Source: Pseudomonas corrugata
GTDB taxonomy: Bacteria > Pseudomonadota > Gammaproteobacteria > Pseudomonadales > Pseudomonadaceae
NCBI RefSeq assembly: GCF_001269905.1
Contig: NZ_LHVK01000006.1
Span: 124,001-188,000 of the forward strand
Direction: 5' to 3'
Length of the DNA stretch: 64,000 nucleotides
The notes under the pieces are model-generated. The model was not told the origin of the DNA. It searched no databases and saw nothing but the letters and a program-made list of their open reading frames with translations. The position numbers and the translations under genes are program-made. Of the stretch, positions 50,217 to 59,769 are shown one piece after another (position 1 is the stretch's first letter; each line of letters opens with the position of its first letter).

Positions 50217-52778
50217 ATGAATTCCAACGTTGCTTCCCTGAACAAGCTGCAAACGCTGATCGTGATCGGCAATGGCATGGTCGGTCATCACTGCGTCGAA
50301 CAACTGATCGAACGCGGTGCCCTCAACCATTACCGTCTGCATGTGTTCAGCGAAGAGCCGATGCGTGCCTATGACCGCGTGCACCTGTCCGAGTATTTCT
50401 CTGGCCGCGACGCCGAATCCCTGGCCCTCGGCGAAGCCTCGTTGTACCAGACCCCCGGCGTCACGCTGCACTTGGGCGTACCGGTGCTGGAGATCGATCG
50501 CCAGGCCCGTCAGGTTGTCACCGGCCAGGAGCGCATCGGCTATGACAAACTGGTGCTCGCCACCGGCTCCTACCCGTTCGTGCCACCCATCGAAGGCGCC
50601 GACGGCGACTCTCGCCTGGTTTATCGGACCCTGGAAGACCTGGACGCGATCCGCGCCGCCGCGACCAGTGCCCGTCGTGGTGTGGTGGTTGGCGGCGGCC
50701 TGCTGGGTCTGGAAGCGGCCAATGCCCTCAAGACCCTCGGCCTGGAAGCCCACGTGGTGGAATTCGCCCCACGCCTGATGCCGGTGCAACTGGACGAGCA
50801 AGGCGGCCTTGCCCTCAAGGCGCGCATCGAAAAACTTGGCGTTGGCGTGCATCTGTCCAAGGGCACCCAATCCATCAGTGCCGGTGAGCACTACCGCTAT
50901 CGGATGAACTTCGGCAACGACGACTTCCTGGAAACCGACCTGATTGTGTTTTCCGCCGGTATCCGTGCCCAGGACGCCCTCGCTCGCTACAGCGACCTGC
51001 AGATCGGCCCACGCGGTGGCGTGGTGATCGATGACCAATGCTTGAGCAGCGACCCGGACATCTATGCCATCGGCGAATGCGCGGCCTGGAATGGCAGCAT
51101 CTTCGGCCTGGTCGCACCGGGTTACCAGATGGCACGTAGCGTCGCGGCGCAATTGAGCGGTGAAAACGGCGAGCCGTTCACCGGCGCCGACATGTCCACC
51201 AAGCTCAAGCTGCTCGGCGTCGACGTTGGCTCCATCGGCGACGCCCACGGGCACACGCCGGGCTCGCGCAGTTTCCAGTTCATCGACGAAACCAGCGCCA
51301 GCTACCGGCGACTGGTGGTGGACGCCGACGGCAAGCGAGTCATCGGCGCGGTGCTGGTGGGTGACAACAGCTACTACGACACCCTGCTGCAGTACATGCA
51401 GAGCGGTATCGCCTTGCCCAAGGATGCCGCCAGCCTGATCCTGCCCACCTCCGAAGGCGCACCGACCCTCGGCCCGGCCGCGTTGCCTGCGGCGGCGACC
51501 ATCTGCTCGTGCCACAACGTCACCAAAGGCTCCATCTGCTCGGCCATCGATGGCGGCTGTACAGATCTGGGGCAACTCAAGTGCGACACCAAGGCCGGTA
51601 CCGGTTGCGGTGGTTGCGCAGCGCTGGTCAAGCAGGTGTTCGAACATGAGCTGGTCGCTCGTGGCGTCAGTGTCGACAAGAGCCTGTGCGAACACTTCGC
51701 CTACACCCGTCAGGAGCTGTACGCCCTGGTGCGGGTGGAAGGGATCATCAGCTTCGACGAATTGCTGGCCAAGCACGGCCGTGGGCACACCGGTTGCGAC
51801 CTGTGCAAACCGGCGGTGGGCTCGATCCTGGCTTCGTGCTGGAACCAGCCGATCATGGATCCGTCGTTGGTGCCGTTGCAGGACACCAACGATACCTTCA
51901 TGGCGAACATGCAGAAGAACGGCACCTATTCGGTAGTGCCGCGCATCGCCGGCGGCGAAATCACCGCCGACAAACTGATCGCCATCGGTGTGGTGGCGAA
52001 GAAATACGACCTCTACACCAAGATCACCGGTGGCCAGCGCATCGACCTGTTCGGCGCTCAACTGCACCAGTTGCCGGACATCTGGGCCGAGCTGATCGAG
52101 GCCGGCTTCGAAACAGGTCATGCCTACGGCAAGTCCACCCGCACGGTGAAATCCTGCGTGGGCAGCACCTGGTGCCGTTACGGCGTGCAGGACAGCGTGC
52201 AAATGGCGCTGACCCTGGAGGATCGCTACAAGGGCCTGCGCTCGCCCCACAAACTCAAGTTCGCGGTGTCCGGTTGCACGCGCGAGTGCGCCGAGGCCCA
52301 GAGCAAGGACGTCGGCGTGATTGCCACTGAGAAGGGCTGGAACCTTTATGTCGCCGGCAACGGTGGCATGCGTCCGCGGCATGCAGAGCTGTTTGCCACC
52401 GACCTGGATGACGCAACCCTGATCCGCTACATCGATCGCTTCCTGATGTTCTACATCCGCACCGCCGACAAGTTGCAACGCACGTCGGTCTGGCGTGAAA
52501 GCCTGGAGGGCGGCCTGGATTACCTCAAGGACGTGATCATCGACGACAGCCTGGGCCTGGGGGCCGAGCTTGAAGCCCAGATGCAACTGGTGGTCGACCG
52601 CTACGAATGCGAATGGGCCAATGCCCTCAACGATCCGGAAAAACTCAAGCGTTTCCGCACGTTCGTCAACGACAAGCGCGGCGATCCGGATGTTCATTTC
52701 GTCCGCGAACGCGGCCAGCGTCGACCGGTTCACGCCGGCGAACTTCACCTGATTCCCGTCACCGAGGAGGTGCTCTGA
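50217..52778 (+). CDS. nirB: assimilatory nitrite reductase, large subunit
   Basis: An 853-residue cytoplasmic NAD(P)H nitrite reductase, reducing nitrite to ammonia. The order is FAD/NAD domain (IVIGNGMVGHHC, GGGLLGLEAANAL), a [2Fe-2S] BFD-like segment (CSCHNVTKGSIC and GTGCGGC), then the sirohaem-[4Fe-4S] part (CVGSTWCRYG and SGCTRECAEAQ). The ATG at 50217 follows an attenuated leader; an in-frame ATG 24 bases earlier is possible. Its stop overlaps the nirD start. Confidence 0.94.
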   Translation: MNSNVASLNKLQTLIVIGNGMVGHHCVEQLIERGALNHYRLHVFSEEPMRAYDRVHLSEYFSGRDAESLALGEASLYQTPGVTLHLGVPVLEIDRQARQVVTGQERIGYDKLVLATGSYPFVPPIEGADGDSRLVYRTLEDLDAIRAAATSARRGVVVGGGLLGLEAANALKTLGLEAHVVEFAPRLMPVQLDEQGGLALKARIEKLGVGVHLSKGTQSISAGEHYRYRMNFGNDDFLETDLIVFSAGIRAQDALARYSDLQIGPRGGVVIDDQCLSSDPDIYAIGECAAWNGSIFGLVAPGYQMARSVAAQLSGENGEPFTGADMSTKLKLLGVDVGSIGDAHGHTPGSRSFQFIDETSASYRRLVVDADGKRVIGAVLVGDNSYYDTLLQYMQSGIALPKDAASLILPTSEGAPTLGPAALPAAATICSCHNVTKGSICSAIDGGCTDLGQLKCDTKAGTGCGGCAALVKQVFEHELVARGVSVDKSLCEHFAYTRQELYALVRVEGIISFDELLAKHGRGHTGCDLCKPAVGSILASCWNQPIMDPSLVPLQDTNDTFMANMQKNGTYSVVPRIAGGEITADKLIAIGVVAKKYDLYTKITGGQRIDLFGAQLHQLPDIWAELIEAGFETGHAYGKSTRTVKSCVGSTWCRYGVQDSVQMALTLEDRYKGLRSPHKLKFAVSGCTRECAEAQSKDVGVIATEKGWNLYVAGNGGMRPRHAELFATDLDDATLIRYIDRFLMFYIRTADKLQRTSVWRESLEGGLDYLKDVIIDDSLGLGAELEAQMQLVVDRYECEWANALNDPEKLKRFRTFVNDKRGDPDVHFVRERGQRRPVHAGELHLIPVTEEVL

Positions 52779-53158
52779 TGAGCCAGTCAAACGTCGTTCG
52801 TATCCCAACCGCCGAAGCCCAGGTGCAATGGCGTGCCCTGTGCAGCCGCGAAGACCTGGTCCCGAACTCCGGCGTGGTGGCCTGGCACGACGGCAGCCAG
52901 GTGGCGCTGTTGTACCTGCCTGAACAGCAGGACAAGCCGCTGTACGCCATCGACAATCGGGATCCCAAGTCGGGTGCGAATGTCATCGGCCGCGGCCTGT
53001 TGGGCAGCATCAAGGGTGATCTGGTGATTGCCTCGCCGATGTACAAACAACACTTCCGCCTGGAAGACGGCCACTGCCTGGAATACCCGGAACAGCGCCT
53101 GCGGGTGTGGCCGGTGCGGTTGAATGGTGATGTGGTGGAGATTAGCGAAGAGGCATGA
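52778..53158 (+). CDS. nirD: assimilatory nitrite reductase, small subunit
   Basis: A 126-residue Rieske-fold subunit of NirBD. It has the NirD-type start WRALCSREDLVPNSGV but lacks the two Cys and two His of a cluster-binding Rieske domain, as usual for NirD. Coupled to nirB by a TGATG overlap. A REP follows. Confidence 0.92.
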   Translation: MSQSNVVRIPTAEAQVQWRALCSREDLVPNSGVVAWHDGSQVALLYLPEQQDKPLYAIDNRDPKSGANVIGRGLLGSIKGDLVIASPMYKQHFRLEDGHCLEYPEQRLRVWPVRLNGDVVEISEEA

Positions 53159-53185
53159 CAAGGCCGAGGGGCCTGTGGGAATCCT

Positions 53186-53274
53186 GTGGGAGCGAGCCTG
53201 CTCGCGATAACTGTGTGTCAGGCAGCATCAATGTTGGCTGACAGCACGCCATCGCGAGCAGGCTCGCTCCCACA
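53186..53274. repeat. REP doublet
   Basis: Inverted arms TGTGGGAGCGAGCCTGCTCG and CGAGCAGGCTCGCTCCCACA between nirD and the CBS gene, likely the 3' boundary of nirBD. Confidence 0.88.
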
Positions 53275-53337
53275 AGGGGATCATTGACCAAGCGGCATGC
53301 GTCTCAGCGTGCCGTCAATTGAAACCGGGAATTAGCA

Positions 53338-53778
53338 ATGAAAACCGCCGCTCAACTGGTGAAACTCAAGAGTGTGCAGAACCAGCAGGTCCATAGCATC
53401 GCGCCCGAGCAGACGGTGCTCGAAGCCCTGCGGATCATGGCCGAGAAGAACGTCGGCGCGTTGCCGGTGATCGAGGATGGCCAGGTGGTGGGGGTGTTCA
53501 GCGAGCGGGACTATGCGCGCAAGATGGTGCTGCACGGCCGCTCTTCAGTGGGGACTCCGGTGCGCACCATCATGAGCGCGCCGGTGGTCACTGCCGATAG
53601 CCAACAGAGCATTGAGCGCTGCATGGAGGTCATGACCGACAGCCATCTGCGGCACTTGCCGGTGCTGGATAAAGGGCAGTTGATCGGCCTGCTCTCGATT
53701 GGCGACCTGGTGAAGCAGGCCATCGTCGAACAAGCGGATCTGATTCGGCAGTTGGAGCATTACATTCGCGGTCATTGA
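53338..53778 (+). CDS. CBS-domain pair protein
   Basis: A 146-residue protein made of two CBS domains (residues 8-65 and 75-135). The motifs VGALPVIEDGQVVGVFSERD and LRHLPVLDKGQLIGLLSIGD are the hallmarks. Stand-alone CBS pairs bind adenosine nucleotides and modulate partner proteins. No partner is adjacent, so its role is open. Confidence 0.9.
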   Translation: MKTAAQLVKLKSVQNQQVHSIAPEQTVLEALRIMAEKNVGALPVIEDGQVVGVFSERDYARKMVLHGRSSVGTPVRTIMSAPVVTADSQQSIERCMEVMTDSHLRHLPVLDKGQLIGLLSIGDLVKQAIVEQADLIRQLEHYIRGH

Positions 53779-53844
53779 GACCGTACCCACAGGTTACTAT
53801 GGGAGCAAGGACTTGCCTTGATGACAGGCAGCCAGCGCAAACCC

Positions 53845-53936
53845 TGTGGGAGCAAAGCTTGCTCGCGATAGGGGCAGACCAGTCGACATTTTTGCTGGTT
53901 GACCTACCGCAGTCGCGGGCAAGCCTTGCTCCCACA
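53845..53936. repeat. REP doublet
   Basis: Arms TGTGGGAGCAAAGCTTGCTCG and the inverse GGGCAAGCCTTGCTCCCACA. A degenerate REP half is also visible at 53800-53815. The right end merges into the heptamer array at 53931. Confidence 0.86.
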
Positions 53937-53972
53937 GCCCACAGCCCACAGCCCACAGCCCACAGCCCACAG
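53931..53972. repeat. six tandem CCCACAG heptamers
   Basis: Exactly six head-to-tail copies of CCCACAG. The first is the end of the REP arm, so the array looks like slippage expansion of that end. It stops 4 bases short of the stop codon of the response regulator gene. Confidence 0.92.
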
Positions 53973-53975
53973 CGC

Positions 53976-54440
53976 CTACTGGCTTGGCCCGGGCCGATGC
54001 TGGCGCAACAACTCGATCTGCTCGGCAGGAATCAACTCGCGCAGCGCCTTGTAGAGCGCGCGGGTTTCCAGCAGGTTCCAGATGCGCAGCATGGTTTCCA
54101 GGGCATCGAGGGGTTTGCTGATGAAGTCCCGGGCACCGAGGGCCAGGGCACGCAGGCGGGTGTCCCGGGTGGCGTCGGCGGTCAGTACCAGGATGGGCAG
54201 GTAATCATTGGCCGGAATGCGCCGGTTGAGTTGTTCCAGCACGGCGAAACCGTCGAACGCCGGCATGTGCAGGTCGAGGATCACCAGGTCCGGCTCGAAG
54301 CTGTTGAACAGATCCAGGGTGCGCAGGGGCTCGGTGCTGCTCAGCACGTTGTGCAACCCTTCGCGGGCCAACAGTTGCTCCATCAGGTCCAGGTTGGGGC
54401 GCTGGTCGTCGATGATCAGGATGCGCAAGTCGCGATTCAT
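53976..54440 (-). CDS. response regulator receiver protein
   Basis: A 154-residue protein with a receiver domain (RILIIDDQRPN, phospho-Asp in LVILDLHMPAF, Lys in FISKPLDA) and only a short C-terminal helix region (RELIPAEQIELLRQHRP), no DNA-binding domain. Its start overlaps the stop of the hybrid kinase. Likely a relay or output-by-interaction regulator in the four-gene operon. The 3' end abuts the heptamer array. Confidence 0.88.
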   Translation of the reverse strand: MNRDLRILIIDDQRPNLDLMEQLLAREGLHNVLSSTEPLRTLDLFNSFEPDLVILDLHMPAFDGFAVLEQLNRRIPANDYLPILVLTADATRDTRLRALALGARDFISKPLDALETMLRIWNLLETRALYKALRELIPAEQIELLRQHRPGPSQ

Positions 54441-56755
54441 GCAGGCTCCGGTAAATAACGTTCAAGGTGGGCCAGGAAGGCCTGGATATGGATGGGTTTG
54501 GTCAGGATCGCCGTGGCACCGGCATCCTGAAGGGCGCGATGGGTCAGGTCGCTGGCATCGGCCGTGATCATCAGCACCGGGGTGGATGCGGTGGCCGGGG
54601 ACTGGCGCAAGCGGCGCAAGACTTCCAGGCCTTCCAGGTCCGGCAGCGTCACATCCAGCAGGATCAGTTGCGGCGCATGCTGGCGCGCCAGGTCCAGGCC
54701 CATCTGGCCCTGCATGCTCGACAGCAGTTGGATGCCGGGGCGGCGCTGCATCAGGGTTTCGATCAACGCCAGGCTCGAGAGGTTGTCCTCTATGCACAAA
54801 ATCCTGCCGTGGTATTCAACGGGCGGGCGGGTGACCTTCAGGGCCGCGATGGGTGGCAAATGAGTGGTAATGACTTGGGCGCCCGGCAACTGCAAGGTGA
54901 AACAGCAACCCTGGTCGGGTACGCTGCGCACCTGAAGATTGCCCTGCATCATCTCCAGCAGGCTCTTGCTCAGGGACAGGCCGAGGCCGGTGCCTTCGAC
55001 CTGCGGATCGGCGCCCAGACGTTCGAACGGCTTGAACAACTGGTCGAGTTGTTCCGGGGCAATGCCGCGTCCGGTATCGCTCACGGCAATGTCCACCCGT
55101 TTGTCCTGGACGGTCACTTCAATGCGTACTTCACCCTCGGGCCGGTTGTATTTGATGGCGTTGGACAACAGATTGAGCAGCACCTGGACCAGCCGCTGCC
55201 GATCGGCCAGCACGCCGCTGCCCTCGGGCAGCGACGGCAGTTCGACCAGACGAATGCCGGCGTCGGCAGCCATGGGGGAAACCAGCGTCAGGGCTTCGTG
55301 CAGAACGCTTGCCAGGGCTATGGGCTCGATGTTCAGCGGCAAGCGGCCGGCTTCGATCCGGGCAATGTCCAGCACTTCGTTGATCAATGCCAGCAGGTGT
55401 TGGCCTGCGCGCAGGATGTGGCTGACCTGGGGACGCTGGCCGGCCGTGGAGTCCATGTCCAGCAGTTGCGCGAAGCCGAGGATGGCATTCAATGGCGTGC
55501 GCAGTTCGTGGCTCATGCGCGAGAGAAACTCGCTCTTGGCCCGGCTGGCACTTTCCGCTTCTTCGCGGGCGGTGCTCAGGGCGATCTCGGCGGCGCGCCG
55601 GTCGGTGATGTCGCGGGTGATCTTGGAGAAGCCGCGCAAGGCGCCGGTACTGTCGTATTGGGCGGTGATGACCACGCTGGCCCAGAAGCGGCTGCCGTCC
55701 TTGCGACAACGCCAGCCTTCTTCCATGTAGTGCCCGTCGCGGGTGGCTTCGCGCAAGGCCATCTCCGGATGCGCCGGACATTCTTCGGCCAGGTAGAACA
55801 GGGAAAAATGCCGGCCGATGATCTCCTGCTCGGTGTAGCCCTTGATCCGTTCCGCGCCGGCGTTCCAGGTGATCACATACCCCTTGGCGTCCAGGGCGAA
55901 GATCCCGTAGTCCCTTACGCCATCGATGATCAGCCGCAGGCGTTCTTCGTTGTCGCGCAGGGCCCGCTCGCGTTCGGCCAGCAACTGCCCGGCTTCCACC
56001 AGGCGAGTGCCCAACTGGCCGATTTCATCCTGTTCCGGCGGTTGCGGCCGCAAGGGTTGGCCCAACGCCAGGCGCCGGGCATTGCCTTGTACCTGCTGCA
56101 CCCGGGCGACAATGCCCTTGGACAGGAACAACACCGCGACAATTGCGCCGAACAGTCCGCACAGCGCGGCGAGCAGAGTGGCGAACAGCAACCGCATGCG
56201 AGTGGCCGAGGCGGCGGCGCTGCGCTCGGCGAGCAGAGCATCCTCGCGGATACGCATGGCGTTGATCTGTTCACGCAGCACGTCCAGCACTTGCTTGTTC
56301 TTGATCAGCAGCGCGGTGATTGCCTCGGTGTCGTCGCCCTTGCCGCTACGCAGTTCCACCAGTCCGCTGAGTTTCTCGTCGATCAGCGGGGTGATGGTCT
56401 GGAGATGTTCGCGCATCCTGGCGTCGCGGACGTTGTGGTCCAGGCGTTGCAGTGCGGCCTCGATCAACTGCGTGGCCTGTTCATAGCTGGGCAGGAAGTC
56501 CTCGCGCCGGGTCAGCAGGTAGCCACGCACGCTGGCTGCCGCTTCTGCCAGCAGGGTATGCACCGTTTGGATATCGCCCTGGACGCGCAATACCCGACGA
56601 ACATCTTCTTCGGCCCGGGCGGTCTGGCGTTCGGTGATGTAAATCAGCACCAGTGACAGCAGCAGGATCACCAGCGGCAGTGAGATCACCACCAATGCCT
56701 TGCCCCGCAGTGGCAGATCGGCCCAGCGGCGGGAAGCGAGGTATTTCATGGCCAT
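54437..56755 (-). CDS. hybrid sensor histidine kinase with CHASE3-like, HAMP, PAS and receiver domains
   Basis: A 772-residue membrane kinase. Order: TM helix (residues 18-40), CHASE3-like periplasmic domain (40-180), TM helix, HAMP linker, PAS domain ([20 protein letters not shown]), H-box [20 protein letters not shown], ATPase domain ([15 protein letters not shown]), C-terminal receiver (phospho-Asp in [10 protein letters not shown]). The coding starts overlap the upstream regulator stop, and ATG at 56749 is an alternative. It sits second from last in the overlapping operon. Confidence 0.9.
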   Translation of the reverse strand: MAMKYLASRRWADLPLRGKALVVISLPLVILLLSLVLIYITERQTARAEEDVRRVLRVQGDIQTVHTLLAEAAASVRGYLLTRREDFLPSYEQATQLIEAALQRLDHNVRDARMREHLQTITPLIDEKLSGLVELRSGKGDDTEAITALLIKNKQVLDVLREQINAMRIREDALLAERSAAASATRMRLLFATLLAALCGLFGAIVAVLFLSKGIVARVQQVQGNARRLALGQPLRPQPPEQDEIGQLGTRLVEAGQLLAERERALRDNEERLRLIIDGVRDYGIFALDAKGYVITWNAGAERIKGYTEQEIIGRHFSLFYLAEECPAHPEMALREATRDGHYMEEGWRCRKDGSRFWASVVITAQYDSTGALRGFSKITRDITDRRAAEIALSTAREEAESASRAKSEFLSRMSHELRTPLNAILGFAQLLDMDSTAGQRPQVSHILRAGQHLLALINEVLDIARIEAGRLPLNIEPIALASVLHEALTLVSPMAADAGIRLVELPSLPEGSGVLADRQRLVQVLLNLLSNAIKYNRPEGEVRIEVTVQDKRVDIAVSDTGRGIAPEQLDQLFKPFERLGADPQVEGTGLGLSLSKSLLEMMQGNLQVRSVPDQGCCFTLQLPGAQVITTHLPPIAALKVTRPPVEYHGRILCIEDNLSSLALIETLMQRRPGIQLLSSMQGQMGLDLARQHAPQLILLDVTLPDLEGLEVLRRLRQSPATASTPVLMITADASDLTHRALQDAGATAILTKPIHIQAFLAHLERYLPEPA

Positions 56756-57414
56756 TGTCCGGCGGGTTGTGCCACCAATCCCAGAGCGATGCCGCGCACG
56801 GCGGCCTGGGTCCGGTCGGCGGCCCCAAGCTTGCCGATGACCCGTTCCACGTGGGCCTTGGCAGTGCCGGGGGCGATGCCGAGCTTTTCGCCGATTTCAC
56901 GGTTGCTGAAGCCGCCGGCCACCAAGCCCAGTACCTGGCGTTCCCGTGCGGTCAGGGCCTGGAGTTGTGCTGCGCCGCCGGCGCCACGTTCGGTCATGCG
57001 CCGCAACAGGCGCGCACTGACCGAACTGTTCAGTGCCTCTTCGCCCCGGGCGACCCGCTTGAGCGCGTCCAGTACCTCGTCACGGCTGGCATCCTTGAGC
57101 AGATAACCGACAGCTCCCGCACCGATGGCCGCCTCCAGGTGGTCGGGACTGTCGTCCATGGTGAAGATCACCACTTTGATGCCCGGTTGGCGCTGCTGCA
57201 GGATGCGCGCCGCCCCCAGGCCGTTGAGCACCGGCATGCGGATGTCGAGAATGGCGATGTCCGGTTGCAGCTGCTCACACAGGTCGAGGGCTTCCTGGCC
57301 ATCGCGGGCCTGGCCGACGACCTCGAACCCTGCGTTGCCGGCCAGCAGGGCGATGAACCCGGCGCGGGTGACTTCGTGATCGTCGGCCAACAGCAGTCGT
57401 AAAGGAGAGGTCAT
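56746..57414 (-). CDS. LuxR-type response regulator
   Basis: A 222-residue NarL/FixJ-type regulator. Receiver: [12 protein letters not shown], Asp in [10 protein letters not shown], Lys in YLLKDASR. LuxR helix-turn-helix: [21 protein letters not shown] start at the ATG at 57414, overlapping the kinase stop; a longer in-frame form lies in the kinase gene. It is the likely cognate of the kinase gene just upstream. Confidence 0.9.
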   Translation of the reverse strand: MTSPLRLLLADDHEVTRAGFIALLAGNAGFEVVGQARDGQEALDLCEQLQPDIAILDIRMPVLNGLGAARILQQRQPGIKVVIFTMDDSPDHLEAAIGAGAVGYLLKDASRDEVLDALKRVARGEEALNSSVSARLLRRMTERGAGGAAQLQALTARERQVLGLVAGGFSNREIGEKLGIAPGTAKAHVERVIGKLGAADRTQAAVRGIALGLVAQPAGQWP

Positions 57415-58595
57415 GGATGTGCTCCGTGGAGGGGCAGCGGTACGCTGGCCAGCAATCGGGTGCCATCGCCGGGCTGGCTGAAACACGTCAGGTGGCCTCC
57501 CAGCAGGATGGCCCGCTCCTGCATGGCTGCGAGGCCCAGGTGGCGAGTGCCGTTGGTTTCGATAGGGGGCTCCAGGGCAAAGCCACGGCCATTGTCTTCC
57601 ACCCGCAGGGCGGCCTGGCCGTTGCCGATCGAGAGTCCCAGGCTCACGTGGCCGGCCCGGGCGTGCTTGAGAATGTTGTTGATGCCTTCCTGGGCGATGC
57701 GGAACAGGGCGATTTCGATATTGCCTGGCAGGCGTATGTTGCTTTGTTCGACCCAATTCACTGTCAGGCCGGCCTCGCGCAGGCGATCGGCTTCCTTGTC
57801 GACGGCTTTGCACAGGCCGAAATCATCCAGCACATGGGGGCGCAGGCCGCCGATCAGTTGCCGACCCTCACCGACACAGCCCTGGGCCAACGCCAGGATG
57901 GTCTGCAATTCGCTCGCCAGGTCTGGCGGCAACACCGGGCAACGCCCGGCAAACCCCTGCAGGCGCTGATGCAGGCCGGCCAGGTTCTGCGCCAGACCGT
58001 CGTGCAGGTCATAAGCCACGCGCTTGCGTTCGTCCTCCTGGGCAGTGAACAACCGGTGGACCAGTTCGGACATGGTGCGCTCGCGGGCCTGGAGCGCTTC
58101 GAGCAGCCGATGATTCTCCAGGTGCGCGGCCAGCAGGGTCGCCAGCAGTTGCAAGGATTCGATGTCTTCGTGGTCAGGTGTGCTGATGGCCACGCTGTTG
58201 CCCAGCAACAAGACACCGAACACCGTACCGTCGGCGGCCCGCAGCGGGACCCGCAGAACCTGGGGCAGGGGGCTGTCGGGGTATTCGAGCCATTGCGGAC
58301 CGGGTAGCGGCGAATGAGCGAGGCTGGCGAGCCAATCGAGTCGCTCGCCACTGCCATGGCAGGCCAGGGCGCTTGCCGGGTGATCTGGCGTCCATTCCAG
58401 CAGCAGGCCATGGTCCATGGCGATGAACGCGCAGGCCCTTTGCACGACGCGCTGGCGCATCTGCGCCAGGGGTAATCGGGTCAGTTCGTGACCGGTGCCC
58501 AACAACAGGCCCAGGCGCGCGGCGCGGCTTTGAGACTGACGGTACTGGCTACGGATGGCCAGGGCGCTGCCAGGATCATGGGGTGGGCTTTGCAT
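57411..58595 (-). CDS. sensor histidine kinase, GAF plus HisKA_3
   Basis: A 394-residue cytoplasmic kinase without membrane helices. Residues 25-175 look like a GAF domain ([20 protein letters not shown]), then HisKA_3 (phospho-His in [19 protein letters not shown]) and an ATPase domain with the N box [14 protein letters not shown]. It heads an operon of four overlapping genes, with the LuxR regulator, the hybrid kinase and the single-domain receiver following. The signal is unknown. Confidence 0.88.
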   Translation of the reverse strand: MQSPPHDPGSALAIRSQYRQSQSRAARLGLLLGTGHELTRLPLAQMRQRVVQRACAFIAMDHGLLLEWTPDHPASALACHGSGERLDWLASLAHSPLPGPQWLEYPDSPLPQVLRVPLRAADGTVFGVLLLGNSVAISTPDHEDIESLQLLATLLAAHLENHRLLEALQARERTMSELVHRLFTAQEDERKRVAYDLHDGLAQNLAGLHQRLQGFAGRCPVLPPDLASELQTILALAQGCVGEGRQLIGGLRPHVLDDFGLCKAVDKEADRLREAGLTVNWVEQSNIRLPGNIEIALFRIAQEGINNILKHARAGHVSLGLSIGNGQAALRVEDNGRGFALEPPIETNGTRHLGLAAMQERAILLGGHLTCFSQPGDGTRLLASVPLPLHGAHP

Positions 58596-58780
58596 GAGGG
58601 CTCCAGCGTGAAAGGGACCGGTCCGGTCGCGACGTCGGTATTAGAGCGCGTCATCGGCGCCGGGCCTATCTGCCGATCGGCATAGTCGATCAGCACCGGT
58701 TGGCCGATGGCGGGAGCTGCTGCGAGCGGCAAAGTGGGGTCATTGAAACCGACGCTATTAATACCGAAAGGAACGCTACG

Positions 58781-59302
58781 ATGAAAATGAAAACCCTGGC
58801 CCTCGCCACTTTTTTTGTACTGACTACGCCTTTTGTTCACGCCGCCGATGCCACGCCTTTCGTGTATCGCACCGTGGCTGAACAACCCCAGAACGTAAAT
58901 GACCGGGAGATCGCTGCGCTGTTCGACCAATGGAACAAGACGCTGCAGACCGGCAATGCCAGCGCGATGACCAGCCTCTATGCGCCGGATGCGATCCTGC
59001 AGCCGACCCTTTCCAACAAAGTGCGCACCACGCCGGCGCAGATCCAGGATTATTTCGAACACTTCCTGGCGGGCAAGCCGGTCGGGCAGATCAACTACCG
59101 GGAAATTCGTCATCTGGGGCCCGATGCGGCGATGGACAGTGGGGTCTACACCTTCACCCTGACCAATGCCGATGGCAGCAAGAAGGACGTCCAGGCACGC
59201 TACACCTACCTCTACGAGCGCTTGAACGGGCAATGGAAGATCATCAACCACCACTCTTCGGCCATGCCGGAAGTGCCGAAAGTCCTGCACGCCAGCCACT
59301 GA
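58781..59302 (+). CDS. exported NTF2-like (DUF4440/SgcJ-type) protein
   Basis: A 173-residue protein with signal peptide MKMKTLALATFFVLTTPFVHA. The NTF2-like fold is shown by IAALFDQWNKTLQTGNASAM and LYAPDAILQPTLSNKVRTTP. Its SgcJ/EcaC-type relatives include calcium/calmodulin-kinase-like association domains and small-molecule binding forms. It is divergent from the two-component operon; a relation is possible but unproven. A strong terminator follows. Confidence 0.85.
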   Translation: MKMKTLALATFFVLTTPFVHAADATPFVYRTVAEQPQNVNDREIAALFDQWNKTLQTGNASAMTSLYAPDAILQPTLSNKVRTTPAQIQDYFEHFLAGKPVGQINYREIRHLGPDAAMDSGVYTFTLTNADGSKKDVQARYTYLYERLNGQWKIINHHSSAMPEVPKVLHASH

Positions 59303-59318
59303 TATCCCACGCCACCCG

Positions 59319-59348
59319 AGCGCCCTTGATCCCAAGGGCGCTTTTTTT
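59319..59348 (+). terminator. intrinsic terminator
   Basis: A 10-bp stem AGCGCCCTTG / CAAGGGCGCT with an ATCC loop and a seven-T run, 17 bases after the NTF2-like gene. Confidence 0.9.
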
Positions 59349-59366
59349 GTGTGTCAGAAAGATCAC

Positions 59367-59455
59367 TGTGGGAGCGGGCTTGCTCGCGAAAGCGGTAGAC
59401 CTGCTTGCATCGATGTTGACTGACCCACCGCCATCGCGAGCAGGCTCGCTCCCAC
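59367..59455. repeat. REP doublet
   Basis: Arms TGTGGGAGCGGGCTTGCTCG and CGAGCAGGCTCGCTCCCAC. First of two within the 467-base gap before the sigma factor gene. Confidence 0.86.
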
Positions 59456-59546
59456 CATGTCCCGGTTGAATCCAATCCCAGCGTCTGGCCGCCGCCCCAC
59501 AGTATTGCGCGGCGCCTGCGAAAGTCCTGAAGGCCCGCAATTCCCC

Positions 59547-59636
59547 TGTGGGAGCGAGCCTGCTCGCGATGGCGGTGGGTCAGCTTGCATTGGTGTTGAC
59601 TGGCAGACCGCTATCGCGAGCAGGCTCGCTCCCACA
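59547..59636. repeat. REP doublet
   Basis: Inverted arms TGTGGGAGCGAGCCTGCTCG and CGAGCAGGCTCGCTCCCACA. The gap between the two doublets (59456-59546) shows nothing recognisable. Confidence 0.88.
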
Positions 59637-59720
59637 AGAGATGGTTGGCCTAGAGCCCTCGGTTTCGCCTTTATTTACACATCTCGCCGCACAAAGGACT
59701 TGGATTAGCTCGAGAACATT

Positions 59721-59739
59721 AATTAGAATCAGTCTCATT
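59721..59739 (+). promoter_or_regulatory. Fur-box-like site upstream of sigma factor
   Basis: AATTAGAATCAGTCTCATT matches the AATGAGAATCATTATCATT form of the Fur box at 16 of 19 positions. It lies 31 bases before the sigma gene ATG, the expected place for iron repression of a FecI-type operon. Confidence 0.65.
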
Positions 59740-59769
59740 TAAGATATTCCATGCGCAGGGCTTCTTGAC

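Noticed and set aside
50160..52808. 882-residue open frame antisense to nirB
   Set aside because: nirB has full cofactor motifs and couples to nirD. The antisense product has no recognisable domain and His/Gln/Ala-rich composition typical of shadows.
54467..56656. 729-residue open frame antisense to the hybrid kinase
   Set aside because: The kinase on the other strand is complete with all domains. The shadow has no motif or ribosome site of its own.
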